DNA of 64,000 bases, taken from Stenogyne calaminthoides. Lineage: Eukaryota; Streptophyta; Magnoliopsida; Lamiales; Lamiaceae. The DNA lies in the NCBI GenBank assembly GCA_037126765.1, contig JBBCBC010000002.1, forward strand, positions 16,213,853 through 16,277,852. Direction: 5' to 3'. This document shows, one piece after another, positions 23,083 to 34,411 of this stretch (its first letter is position 1; each line of letters begins with the position of its first letter). The notes beneath the pieces were generated by a model that saw only the letters and a list, made by a program, of their open reading frames with translations, was not told the origin of the DNA and ran no database searches. The position numbers and the translations under genes were made by a program.

Positions 23083-25487
23083 TCAGTTCTTAGGTACCCA
23101 TTTGGTGTAGGGTCCTACCAGGTTAGCTGTACCTTTTGGAACCCAAATCTGCCTAACAACTCTAATTACTTTAGAGTGGCTGATTTGTCTCCCATAAACA
23201 TCTATATAAACATTCATCACCCTAGGTGCCTTGGCAGTACCCTGTGTATGAGTGTCAGCCTTAGCATGAACATGATCCTTAGAGTTCTTCTTGGGTTCAG
23301 GCCTTTTGTTCAAGTGCTTTGGCTTTGGTGCAGCTGGTCTCTGTCTCTGCTGACTTGGGTTCAGGGAACCTTTACCCATAGGCAAGTGGGGTTTAGGTTG
23401 CCTGTACTGAAATTGGGGTCTTTCAGTAATCTGAGGACTTGGTCTTTTCAGTTGAGAATATCTCTGCTGAGTGTTTCTCTTCTGAAAATTCCTCTGATGG
23501 TTCAGTGCAGATCTCTTCAGGTTGGTATTCTTAGCCTGAGGCTTTGAAGTACTGGCCTAAAAATTTTCTACTGAGTGTTTAGGTTTTCTAGCCTTTTCCT
23601 GAGGTTTGGGATTTCTTCCCTGAACCTTCAGTTTTTCTGAAACCATAGGTCCTTTACCCTTGTCTAAAACCTTGGGCTGTTCTTCAGTGAGAAGATTTGA
23701 TGCCACTGGTTTAACAAAGACAGTCTTGATGCTACTAGAAGCAGCATTCAGAAGACCTTGTGAGGTTCCCCCTGGATTATATCCCAATCCAGCCTTTATA
23801 GTTGCAGGTCTTTGATAACTCTGAATTTCATCTATCACTTTAGATGCAGAATTCAATAGAGCTAACTTTCTCTGCGCACTATCCTCACATTTCTTTAGAG
23901 TCTCATGCTTCTCAAAGAGGTCATTGAACTCAGTTCTGATAAGCTGAATCTCTTCAGTGGATTTCTCTAATTTTCCTTTCAGGATTTCTATCACCTTCTC
24001 CTTTTCTGAGAGTTGTACTTTCAGAACATCCAGTTCATCAGTAGTTCCCATCAGTTGAGAAGTGATCTCTGCATTTTTAGAGTCTTTCCACTTCAGAATC
24101 TCAGCAGTCAGTTCCTTATTCTGCTCCTGAGTTTCAGTGAGCAGTTCTTGTAACATAGAATAGTCCTTCATAAGATTCTCAAAAGAATCCATCAGGTCAA
24201 AATTACTGTTTACAGTTGAACTTGAGAACTCATGTGCTTGTGTAGGAGCAACAACAGAGATAGAAGAATTTACCTCCTCCACAGCCATAAGACAGACATC
24301 ATCACTGTCACTATCTGAGGAAATCTCATCTGAGGAACTGGAACCTTCTTCAGAATGTTCTTCTTCCTCAGCAATCATAGCTTTGTTGCTGGAGATATTC
24401 TTGTCTCTCTTGGCTTGTCTTTCCTTTCTTTCTTTAGCACTAAGCTCAGGACAGTCATATTGGAAGTGACCTTTCTTTTGACAGTTGTAGCATCTATTGG
24501 TATCATCATCCTGATCACTTTCCTCCTTGGTCTTGGAGTCCTTCTTTTTGGATGAGGATCCTTCAGCTTTGTGGTCCTTCCTTTTCTCAGTGTATCTGTC
24601 CTCAGCTTCTGAGTTTCTCTTGTACCTGTGATTCCTGTAATATTTCTTATATTTCCCATATCTGCTATTGAGTCTTTCAAACCTCCTTGCCATCAGTACT
24701 AGCTTATCCTCCTGCTCATCCTGATTTTTGGCAAGTGAGTTCTCAGACTCTCTAGACTTACAGGATTTATCTTTGGCTTTGAAAGCCACATTCTTGCTAG
24801 ATGAAGAATCATCTTTGCTGTCAGATTTCTTAGTTTTCTTGTCAATCACAAACTCATAAGCTTCCAGTTCAGAGAAAACTTGTTCGTATGGCATGGAATC
24901 AATATTTTTGGTGTTTTCAATCACCACAACATGTATATCCCATTTCTTAGATAATCCTCTAAGAATTTTCAGTGTCACTTCTCTCTGTGGGTATCTTTTC
25001 CCAAGAGCATTCAGATCATTCATAATGCTAGTAAATCTGACTTCAAGTTTGTCAATGGATTCACCATCTTCCATTTCAAAACTATCAAACTTTCCAATAG
25101 CAACAGAAAGTTTGTTTTCCTTAATATGATCTGTGCCGTTACACATAACAGCAAGTGTGTCCCATATTTCCTTTGCAGTTTCACAATGAGAGATCATCCC
25201 CATAACACCATCATCAATAGTGTTATACAAAGTATCTTTAGCAATGTAGTCCAGATTGACTAACTTTCTCTCATCAGGAGTAAGTTGATCATCAGGCTTT
25301 GGAAATTCATCTCTGGGATCATTCCTCTCAGTATCAGTGATTCTGGGATTCACAACAGTAAATTTAAAATTCCTTCAGAAACCACTCTCCACATTCTTTC
25401 ATGTTTTGAATACAGATGAGCCTGCATTCTCAATCTCCATACATCGTAGCTCTCAACAGAGAACATAGGAAGTTTCTTAGAAGGCAT
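23083..25487 (-). pseudogene. Copia gag, element C
   Basis: It starts at the ATG on complement 25487-25485. A one-base shift near 25370 separates the first about 40 codons from the main frame (25353-23557). The gag core is followed by a Lys/Ser-rich segment and a CCHC knuckle CYNCQKKGHFQYDCP (near 24490-24446). An acidic stretch and a long coiled-coil-like region (about 24200-23880) come next. A TAG (23556-23554) interrupts a basic Gln/Pro-rich linker (23553-23086), and a TGA (23085-23083) lies just before the protease. The same TGA is found in B at 11881-11883. Confidence 0.85.
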
Positions 25488-25598
25488 GATGATTGAGCCT
25501 TGTAAGATATCAGCAAATAGATCTATTCAGTAGACCACCAAAGTCTTTCAGCAATTAAGACTATGGCTACCAAAGCAAGTGGTCAAAATGAACCACTA

Positions 25599-25609
25599 CT
25601 CTGATACCA
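25599..25609 (-). other. Primer-binding site of element C
   Basis: The minus strand reads TGGTATCAGAG next to the LTR end (…AACCAACA). It is of initiator-Met tRNA type, as in element B. Confidence 0.9.
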
Positions 25610-25611
25610 CT

Positions 25612-27470
25612 TGTTGGTTCCGGTGCTAACGAGTCTCACACGTGTATGGGAGGGGAGAATACACGTGTTCAGTGATTTTTAAAACTTTTCTTTCACTGAG
25701 GTCAGATGGGTCAGGTTATCCTGATAATTTTGCCCTGAGAAGCACGGATTGCCCTGAGTCAAAATCTACTGAGACAATGATCCTGAGCTGCTTTCAGAAG
25801 CTTCAGATTAGCCCAACTGATCCTGAATTTATCAGAGATCCTGAGGAGCTTGGATCAGATAATTATCTTACTGAACACTCAGTAGAGTTAGTTCAGTTTG
25901 GTAACTATTTGTTCTAGTTACTCAAGTGTGCAGAATGGTTGGCCCTAAGTTTATACTCGTTTTAACTTTGCTGAAAATCTTCCCTTCAATAAAACAGTGA
26001 TTAAGGCTGTGATCAATTTGATGCAAGTTCAGTGAATTGATTCCAACTGAATTATCAGCAAAGTCAGCTTTCAGTAAAAAAACATGCAACAGATAAAATG
26101 CAGTACAGAAAGCAAACAACACAGCAATTATAGTGGTTCAAAGACTCAAGCTCCTACATCCACTCTCTCTGATCTTCAGAGAAATTCCTTAACCACTTCC
26201 TAAAGCTTTCAGGCTAACTCACTGTAGCTTACTCACTTTTCTACCTTGAGTTTTCTGACTGACTCACTGCAGCTTACTAACTCAAACACACACAAGTGTT
26301 CAGACTACCACGAGTAGCTTACTAACTTCTTCTCTAGAGTTTTCTGGCTAATTCACTGTAGCTTACTCACTCTTTACAACTCTAACTCACCAACAAATCA
26401 CACACAAACTACCTTAACAAAGGGTTTGATTTTTGGGTTGGTTTCCAACTAGGGTGAGATATCCTTTACAATAAGAACAAATGCAAAGGCTAGGATATCT
26501 CTACTAAGCTTTGGATATTTCATATCAATCTAGGCTTAGTGAATGAGCTCTCTCCAATGTGAAACACTTGGGAAATTCTAGGGTTTTCGAGTACTTCAAT
26601 TTGCAATAATACGAATGAGCTCTTGAGTTGCTTGAAATTTCCTGTCACCTCTCATTGTAGAAGGTCACTGGTATTTATAGGCAACTTTCACCAAGGTTAC
26701 TCTTGAAAAACTATCCGTTGGAGGAGCTAGTATCAAGGGTTTCCTCTTCTGGTGTTTGATGAACGGCTATATTTAGGGTTTGAACACTCCCTTGCATGTT
26801 TTAGGAAATATACAACCATGTAGCCAATCACCAATTTTTGTAGTCTGGAACTTAGTACTACTGACATAATTCAGGGTCCTGTCGCTTTTAGTGTCAGTAA
26901 AGTACATTGTTGTCTTCCTCTGATTGGTTCTTTTTTTCAGTGAATGTGGACAAATAAAACGGCTCTTTTAGGTCAATCTTTCAGTATGAGACATCCTTAA
27001 ACAACACCTAGACTTAGTTCATTTTGTCTGCACTTGAATGTTTTGGGCAATATCTACTTTTCTGAACTTGTATCTTTTCCTCAGTTTTGTATGAATTCAG
27101 ATAGATATTTCTTCAGTGCCTCTGAACATTCATGTCGTTCTGAGTCTTCAGTAACTTAGTATCTTCTGAACATTTATTCAGTTTCTTCTGAATCATTCTG
27201 GTTTATCTGAGTCCTTCAATATCTTCAGGAACTTACTGAGTCTTTCAGTTCTTCTGTCTCTTATGAGTCTTTAGTTCTACTGATTCTTCAATTACTCAGT
27301 ATCTTCAAAATCTAACATGATCTATATCTGCTGACTATTCATGGTGCAGATAACTTCCTGAACAATCTATACTGAAACCTGACTCAGTCTATCAAGATTA
27401 TCCTGAACATGTCATACTCAAGGGTTTTGGGATCTAATCAAAACTTCTTTATTAAATTCATCTCCCAACA
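25612..27470 (-). mobile_element. 5' LTR of element C
   Basis: This 1859-bp LTR is TGTTGGGAGA...GGAACCAACA on the minus strand. The promoter box CTATAAATAC is at 26680-26671. The right boundary joins the AATGA duplication. It contains runs of the word ACTGAG/CTCAGT and of TCTTCAG. It belongs to a different LTR subfamily from A and B, although its outer (3') part is shared with the mosaic LTR at 7880-8422. Confidence 0.9.
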
Positions 27471-27609
27471 AATGAAGTACTATATCCTTCTGATTCTAAG
27501 ACAACATCTCATTGTCTTCTGAACTGTGTGCTTTATTTATTATTTGCCTGTTATTCATGTTATTTGTTTTTCTGATTATTTGTTTTGGTTCCATCAAAAA
27601 GGGGGAAAT
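27471..27609 (+). other. Element B tail with polypurine tract
   Basis: B sequence resumes after the AATGA duplication and matches element A at 4755-4878. The polypurine tract AAAAAGGGGGAAA is at 27596-27608, directly before the LTR. Confidence 0.85.
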
Positions 27610-29165
27610 TGTTGGGAAATTTGTATTAAGTTTTGATGGAAGTTCCAAAACAGATTGTAATAGGACCAGTCAGACCTGTTAGCTGACTGATGACTTAGAA
27701 TCAGGATAGGATGACCAGCTGAGTTGTATAGACAGCTGACGTAAAAGATAGGTCACATATTGAGGGGGAACTCAATATGTATAGGTCAAGTCAGAAGACT
27801 AGACGGCTCAGAAGACCAGACGGATCAGAAGACCAAACGTGTCAGTAGATCAGACGGGTCAGAAGACCAGACAAGCCAGATAGTCAGTTGATCAGGTGAA
27901 GACATGAAGCTCAAGTTCAGAAGATCTGAAGATCAGATGACTACCAGAAGATCAAGACCAGAAAACCAGAAGACCTATATCAGTCGAGTCTGCTAGTTGA
28001 GCTAAGATAACTTGCATCAGAAGACTCTATCAGGTAGACTGATCAGTTTTATCTTATCAGGTCAGCTCACACCAAGTGTCAACTGATGTTGCACCAGATC
28101 ATACGTTGTCAATCAGACAAGAAGAATGTCAACCTTAGTTGGTAAAACAAACACTGAATAAGTGTACTTGTTTACCAATGACAACGAGACACGTACGTAC
28201 GGAGCTGACAATGCGGGATTCGGCGCTGCATAGTCAAACGACTAGAAAGGACAAACATACATGCTTTCGGCCATGTCGTTCCTGAAGCACGTCACATCAA
28301 GCCTGCAAATCTACCCAAAATAGCCTGAAATTCAAATTGCTCTCCAACTGCTATTTGATTTCGAGGTCTATAAATATGGGATCATACTTCATAGTGAAGA
28401 CACATAAATTATCATCAAGCTCAAGCACAAGCAAATTTCCGCACAAAGAACACAAAATTGAAGAATATTTCTAAGTGTTCATCCCATTGTTCTTAGCATA
28501 GAAATCTCATCCTCTATCTTTAGGCTACATAAACACTAGGATAGATTTCCAGTTGGAACAACAACAAATTTTTACCCAAACCCAAAAGTTAGGATAAGTT
28601 TGTTTTGCAAGATTTCAGACTAGGGTTTCTAGTTCTGATTTCTGGGATCGGTTGAGTGAGAACTCTTGAAACATCTGTTGGTTGTACTGTGTTGGACTAA
28701 CACATTAAACTAAATCCAGTTGGTCTAGTTGGTGCCCCTACTGATAGGGAAAAGTGGACGTAGGACTGTTGTCTGAACCACTATAAAAATCTTGTGTGTT
28801 TACCTCCTTTACACTACTGCACACAACCTGAGTTTAAACTGCATACATATTCTGAGTTAGGATCAGTCTTGCATCAAGCAACTGATCTGATCAGTTTGAC
28901 ACTTTAGTCATCTGATTGAAAACAGACTGCAGAATCTGATCTTATAAAACTGGTTTTTCACACGGGTTAGAAACTTGCTTCCGCACATCAGTTAAACTGA
29001 TAGACACCGAACTGATCTGCCATCAGGCGATCAGTAAGTTGGATATCAGTCCAAACTGATTCACACGCACTCTGATCAGGAAACCTGCTATCACACCTGA
29101 TCTTGCACGAAAAAGTTTTCAGAAGTCTATTCACCCCTCCCCTCTAGACTTCTGCCCTCACTAAG
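27610..29165 (+). mobile_element. 3' LTR of element B
   Basis: It begins TGTTGGGAAA. The promoter box CTATAAATATGGG is at 28368-28380. The sequence is homologous to the A LTR and nearly identical to the B 5' LTR remnant. It ends at CTGCCCTCACTAA, about 20 bp short of the expected GGGACCTACA, so the target duplication is lost. It has tandem-like AAGACCAGACGG words near 27797-27870. Confidence 0.85.
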
Positions 29166-29699
29166 CTATTGTTTATATATAGAAGCTGAAGGGGGAGGAA
29201 GGATACAACTGCTAAAATGAAGTAGGGATAAGGGAGAATGAGTGTAGTGAGGTGATGTGATGAGATGGAAGTTGGTGGTGGACTGGAGTGTGGTTTTGGT
29301 TGTAAAAGTACAATCTCATTCATGCATCATCCGATTTTTGCTTTCTTTTGGAGTACCAATTGGTACTACAATTTTATATAGACGTGATATGGTTCTCGTT
29401 GTCGAATTTTGGTATTTTTTTATACGGGTTTTGGCTTCGAAAAATTAAATTAACAACGTAATAAAATCAAACATATTTAGGGTTTCAAAGGATAATTTCT
29501 TTTATCATTAAAACTTGACTTCGATTATTTATTTATTAATTGAACCGTAAAACTTATTGTTCTTCGGTGTGCTAGTAGTGCCTCAGGTCCAAAAAGCTTG
29601 TCTGTCACCTGCAAAATTTAAATCTTCGCACAAAATATTATTCGTTAACACATTTAACTTAATAATTATTTGATTATGAATTAAATCTTAATTTTTGGT
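29166..29699. other. AT-rich stretch without a recognised gene
   Basis: The left edge is the truncation point of the B 3' LTR. Open frames here are short and have no recognisable motif. I see no RNA gene or repeat. Confidence 0.4.
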
Positions 29700-30190
29700 T
29701 TTGGCTTATTACACACCAAACTAAGTCCTAATCTTAGCACAAAAGACAGAAAAGTGAGTAAATAACTCAGAACGATTTTTCATCAAATATAACCATGTCA
29801 TACGAGAATGATCATCAACAAAAGTGACAAAATAGCGAAATATAGGCTTCGATGTAACTGGACATGGACCCAAACATCAGAATGGACTAACTCAAAATGA
29901 GCACTTGCTTGTTTATTGAGTCGAGGACTCAAACTAATACGGTGATGTTTAGCAAAATGACAAGACTCACAATCTAGAGATGATAACTGAAAAAGTTATA
30001 GACACCATTTCTTCAATAAAGGAAGTGAAGGATGACCCAATCGACGATGTGCGTCCATGGGAGTGACGGTTCCTATTCAGGCTACTGAATTAGGCTGTTG
30101 TGTATCAATGATGTAGAGGTCGCCTGATTCATGTCCCTTACCAATAATCCTCTTCGTCGTAAGACCCTAAAGTAAACAATGATCAAGAAT
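29700..30190 (-). pseudogene. Copia integrase relic
   Basis: The minus strand reads GKGHESGDLYIID, then HRRLGHPSFPLLKKW, CESCHFAKHH and HFELVHSDVWG-like text with frame breaks. This is the pre-integrase zinc-binding region and start of the core of a Ty1/copia integrase. It is a different lineage from elements A-D (CESCHFAKHHR rather than CDACQKGKQ). No LTR is attached. Confidence 0.7.
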
Positions 30191-31274
30191 TGCGAGTAAG
30201 TTTAATATTTTGATGTTGATTTTTTTTTTATGAATTTTAGGTTATTTTAAAATTTTGTCGACAAAATTTAGACGAGGTTGATAAAGGGATACATGAAGGT
30301 GGAGAAGGCCATAAAATGAGGTTCATTGGTTATTTAATTGATTGTACACGTGAAGCAGCAAAGGAAGGTTCCAAGCTTAAGATTTAAGTAATTGACTGTC
30401 CTATGTCACGTGATAAAGGCTAAAGGCCCCTTCTTAAGCCAACGACTCTTAATTAATCACCATAATATATAAATTGGGTTATGAGGCAGTAGGAGAGGTA
30501 CACAACATATTTTTTTGAGAGGACAACAACTTTCTTGGAAAAAGAGAACAAGCACGACAATTTTGTTCTTTTGGGGAGATTAGGAGGTCTAAAACAACTA
30601 TTTTTTTCCCAAATTTTGGACGTGAACCAGCAAAGTGTTAGAGATTAATTATTTTATTCTATTTATTTTTATAGTCATGTTGATTTGTTGAGTAGCTTGT
30701 ATTTATAAGCAACGTGCACAAGTGCAATCTCAACTACTAGGTTAATTAGTCTTAGAATGATCTAGAAACTTTTCCTCCACGAACTTCATGATCATCTAAA
30801 TCGCTTCATGATGTGCTCAACACCTCACTCCTTGAAATTGCAACCGCATGACCTGAAACCTTCTAGGTTGTTATCATGTGTTGGGTTTCGATGCCTCCAA
30901 CCGCCACGGGAGACTTACGGTCTTAAAACGGGCTCAGGCTCCTATTCCAGCGACGGTGTTAACAATGTACCAATTCTTTCTCTCTTTCAACACAACAACG
31001 CTGCATTTTATAAGTCAAAGAATTCTCAATCAGGCGTCAATTAGGGAGAAGATTATGGAATTACTGAGGTCAAAGATTGAGTCCAGAAATCAAGGGAAAC
31101 ACGCTTGAAAGAGAGGAAGAGGGAAAGAGAACCAGGGCTTTTTTAGGGACTCAATTTATTGGGCCAAAATCCAAACCCTCATACAATCCCAAAATCTCCA
31201 CCTTTTTGGCTTCTAAATTGGCTCAAAACTTTCTTGGATAGCATATGTAAACTACATGGTCTTTTTTTCTCTAT
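30191..31274. other. No recognised gene; possible old LTR sequence
   Basis: A TATA-like ATATATAAATTGGG (about 30465) and GC-richer patches around 30860-30960 are visible. Frames of 76-78 codons (30808-31108) overlap each other and show no motif. I cannot assign this stretch. Confidence 0.35.
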
Positions 31275-32167
31275 AGTTTCAGATACGGATAAGGTGTTTA
31301 CAAGCAGTCTTTAGCAGCAAATCTTCAACCTATTGGAAGTTTAACAACTTATGAGCACTGCTTATCACCCTAAAACTGATGGCCAATCAGAGAGGGTGGA
31401 TCAATTATTTGAGGGAACTTAAGATGCATGTGTGGTAAGTTCTAAGGATATGTTTGTTTCTGGACTTATGTATTCGGGGGAAGTCATGACTTCGAAATCC
31501 TATGAATTTGAAAGTCTTGGTGAATAGTAAAAAAATATGTGTTTGTTTTGGGATTTTGGTATGGGGAGATTTTTCTTTATGTCAAATCTAGTTTATAGTG
31601 ATTGATCATTGTATTATTATATTATATTGAGAGTGAGAAAAGTAGTATTGTGATTGTGTTGAATTTTGTAAAAAATAGGTGTGTATATGTATTTTATAGA
31701 AGAGAGTGTTGAAGTCTAATTTTAATCCCGAACTATAATGAAAAGTGGTTTGCAAAAAGTCTAAAGTCTATCAGGATTACTCCCGGATCAAACATACCCT
31801 AAGAAGTGGGGAGTTGGTTTCCATTAGCAGAGTACTGGTACAATACTAACTGCCACATTAAGCTCTTATATGGGTATATACCAACAGTATATCATTTGGG
31901 TCATTTTTACATGTAGAGGATAATATTCAAGAAAGACAACAAATTATAACAACTTAAGACATCACTTTAGAAGGAACACAAATTGTATGAGCTCTTTTAC
32001 AAACATGCATATGAGTGAGAAGGAGTTTAGAGTTGGGGACTAGGTTTACTCAAGTTGAAGTTCTTGACAATGTGGAGAATTTAAGAGACATGTCTTGGGA
32101 TTGGTTTGATTCTACTCCTCGAGATATAGACATATATCAATGCACAATTCAAGTATATGGAAATTAA
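31275..32167 (+). pseudogene. Ty3/gypsy integrase relic (split by a MITE)
   Basis: Before the MITE, the text SDTDKVFTS and MSTAYHPKTDGQSERV matches the gypsy integrase core, including the AYHPxTDGQxER signature. After it (31803 onward) comes LAEYWYNTN, the next conserved block, then KLLYGYIP and a degraded C-terminal part. The relic continues beyond the LINE at 34412. Stops and shifts are frequent. Confidence 0.75.
31446..31799. mobile_element. Tourist-like MITE (PIF/Harbinger type)
   Basis: This is a 354-bp element with inverted ends GGATATGTTTG / GGGTATGTTTG and the 3-bp duplication TAA (31443-31445, 31800-31802), the PIF/Harbinger hallmark. It has no coding capacity. It splits the gypsy integrase. 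The internal word GGTGAATAGTAAAA resembles elements in TSK introns 8 and 17. Confidence 0.75.
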
Positions 32168-32185
32168 GTCCCAAATATACTGGGC

Positions 32186-34393
32186 AAATAAACGATATTA
32201 TTAAGGTTAAAAGAAAAAGAAATGAGACAAAGGGAGAGGAGGGCCTAAAGGTGACCCCCAAAAAGTAAAGCATGTCCTTGGCCAAAAAGTGACCAGACGA
32301 CTAAAACAGTTCAACGTGACTGTGAATCAATTACCAAATAGGCATAACACTATCATGTAAGGACTATCTAGTATCTAAGAGTCAAAGACTCCAAATCTAG
32401 TCAACCAGCATCAATATTGTCAGCTCAAGTGGACTGCAAGACAGCCTGCAAGGTATCCTCGATCTTCTTAGCCTTCTTCCTCATGTTATAAGCTTCTCTT
32501 CTCTTATTAGTAGCCTGCTTCTGCTTGGCTTTTATCATTTTTCCTCAAGGATCCATCGGAGACAGCTTGCCCCCTGAATTATGTAAGTAACATTGCTCTT
32601 CCGCTGTAAGGGGGTCCTCTACAAACGAATTAACCTCCTCCTCGTCTAGCATGTCCGACTATCTGTTGGAGAAAATAGTGACAGGTTCAGGAGAAGCCGA
32701 AGCGTCCGAATCCAAAGTTGTTGCACCATCCACCAAGTTATTGTAGGAGTTGGAGGTAACATGCTCAAGAGGAGCTGAAACTGCACGAGAAGGCGAGGCA
32801 GCCTTCTTATGTAGTACCTGTTGCCAATCAGTATCTGGGATAGGAGGCGGAAAGTCCCCTACCTTAACCACATTAGCAGCTTCTGCACAAATTTCATCAT
32901 AAGAAGGGAGGACATCATCCTCCCGGGAATCTAAATCAGCCTAAGCAGAGATAGGGACGACAGGGCTAGAAACATGCCCCATATCCTTCGATCCCGATCC
33001 AACCTCCAAAGTGGGTTGTATCTGTTGCTCATTTTTCTTCTCAACCCAAATCTTTTTTTGAACATGAGCCTCCTTCATATCTTTCCTGCATGTGTCAATC
33101 AGATGACCCACCATTCCACAAGACTTGCAAAACTTCGGCAGGCCTTCATATCGAACCACAACAAAAGAAAAGTGTCCCGGTCTCTCCACCATAGTTCGTT
33201 CCTCTCTATCCTGAGATAAGTCAATCTCAATAAGCACCCTAGCAAACTGGCCCATAAATTTATTCAAAGTACGTTCATCAATTAATATCGGAGTGTCCAG
33301 AGTAGATGTCATGCCCCCTTAACACCTTAGGTTGCCAATACTCCATCGGGAGATCACAAAACCGAACCAATATCTGAACAATGGAAGTTGTGAATATATT
33401 CGGATTAAAATCCAGGACCCAATGTTGCAATTGGACTGTACCAGGTTTTACCACCCAAGACTGATGCTTGAATTTTTTTTCCCTATCCTCCGAGCATCTA
33501 AACATGACATCATAGTAACCACGACCCAAAGGGACTACCAAACAAGGACAATCATGTCAAACCTCTCAAAATTTCTTTTGTAAATCCATAAAGGATAGAG
33601 GGGTATCCCCCCTTCTTGTAACGCATACGAGCAATCAAAGTATCACTTAATTCTTTAACCGTATAGTTATACAAAGACTCATCAAGCGTAACAGAGAAAA
33701 ACTTACCCTTCTTGACTGGCATGATCAAAGTGTTTGTATCCAAATACCCCTGTAACACCTTGGCAAAGCTAGCAGCTACATCACCCACAAACTATTGATC
33801 GTGTACTCCAAATCGCACCTTGGCTGCATGACATCCACCTGAGTCGCATCACGCGGAAACAGTGTCAAAACCTTAGCAGGCGGAGGGGTTGCTTCCAAAT
33901 CGTTCGGAGACATCTCGAGCATCGATGGAGAAGACGACAGACCCCTAACAGACCTAGGGTTCGCCTCCAGAAGGGAAAATTCATCGAGCGGCGATGGAGA
34001 TGCCAGGGCGGCATCGTACACCATGAGAGGCGGCGAAACCCCTGTAGGGGTCGCTGCTGAAATTGATTTTGGCATGTGCGACGTCTGAAACGCCGCTGAG
34101 GGCGACGTTTGAAACTCTGTAGAAATGCCGGCGACCCCAGGGTGAGGGGTAGATGTGTCACTCGTCGGTTTTTGGTTCTCCGCAAATGGGAGAGAAGGAT
34201 CGCGATCTACGATAATCACCGCTACAAGGGCGGCGTCTGAGAATTTACCGAACAGGGCGCCTATGGCGAGGGCCACTTCACCCTGAGGGGGAGTCATTGC
34301 CGGCGATGGGCAGAGGCCCGTGTCGTGAAGGCTGAGCGGCGGCGGACGTATGAGATCAGGATGGGCTAAAAATCGCCCCCTAGGGGTTCTTTC
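32186..34393 (-). mobile_element. ORF1-only LINE (half-LINE)
   Basis: This 2.2-kb minus-strand insertion is flanked by a perfect 18-bp duplication GTCCCAAATATACTGGGC (32168-32185, 34394-34411). In its own direction it has a GC-rich 5' leader (34393-34298), an ORF1 relic (34297-32545) and a 3' tail ending AATAATATCGTTTATTTGCC. No reverse transcriptase or endonuclease is present. The gypsy relic continues on both sides. Long target duplications without LTRs are typical of LINE retrotransposition. A poly(A) tail is not visible. Confidence 0.8.
32545..34297 (-). pseudogene. LINE ORF1-type protein (DUF4283 plus CCHC knuckle), broken
   Basis: Plant L1-like LINEs encode an RNA-binding ORF1 of this layout. 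A Ser/Pro/Ala-rich N-terminus (34297-33776) is followed, after a frameshift, by a DUF4283-like domain (33788-33278; motifs YNYTVKELSDTLIARM, YYDVMFRCSEDREK). Next come FARVLIEIDLSQ, a YEGLPKFCKSCGMVGHLIDTC zinc knuckle (near 33150-33090) and a Lys/Glu-rich tail with a stop at 32943-32941. Similar proteins also occur in non-mobile plant gene families, but the flanking 18-bp duplication favours a LINE origin. Confidence 0.7.
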
Positions 34394-34411
34394 GTCCCAA
34401 ATATACTGGGC

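Larger units (their letters stand above)
19200..27470 (-). mobile_element. Ty1/copia (Sirevirus-like) element C, nested in B
   Basis: This minus-strand copia element sits in B between 5-bp duplications AATGA (19195-19199 and 27471-27475). In its own direction it has a full 5' LTR (27470 to 25612), PBS (25609-25599), gag (25487 to about 23557), pol (to 20015) and a 3' LTR remnant (20014-19200). The end of RNase H, any env-like gene, the PPT and the inner about 1.04 kb of the 3' LTR are deleted. The shared 815 bp of the two LTRs differ at about 14 sites by my count, mostly C/T or G/A, so it is younger than B. Confidence 0.9.
8541..29165 (+). mobile_element. Sirevirus-like Ty1/copia element B (interrupted by element C)
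   Basis: In order it has a truncated 5' LTR (8541-9142), PBS (9145-9156), gag (9284-11338), protease/integrase/RT/RNase H (11339-14766), spacer (14767-15685), env-like gene (15686-19123), PPT (27596-27608) and 3' LTR (27610-29165). Element C (19200-27470) is inserted downstream of the env-like gene. By eye, the matching LTR segments differ at about 23 positions in 600 bp. The element is dead, with many stops, frameshifts and a deletion in the integrase. Its 5' LTR lacks the first about 950 bp and its 3' LTR lacks the last about 20 bp. Confidence 0.85.

Noticed and set aside
23554..23556. TAG in element C gag as programmed suppression
   Set aside because: The following bases (GCCAGT) do not match the CARYYA readthrough context, and I found no counterpart in B at this position.
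30808..31108. Two overlapping frames of 76-78 codons
   Set aside because: No recognisable domain, no ATG context support, and they sit in relic-rich DNA.
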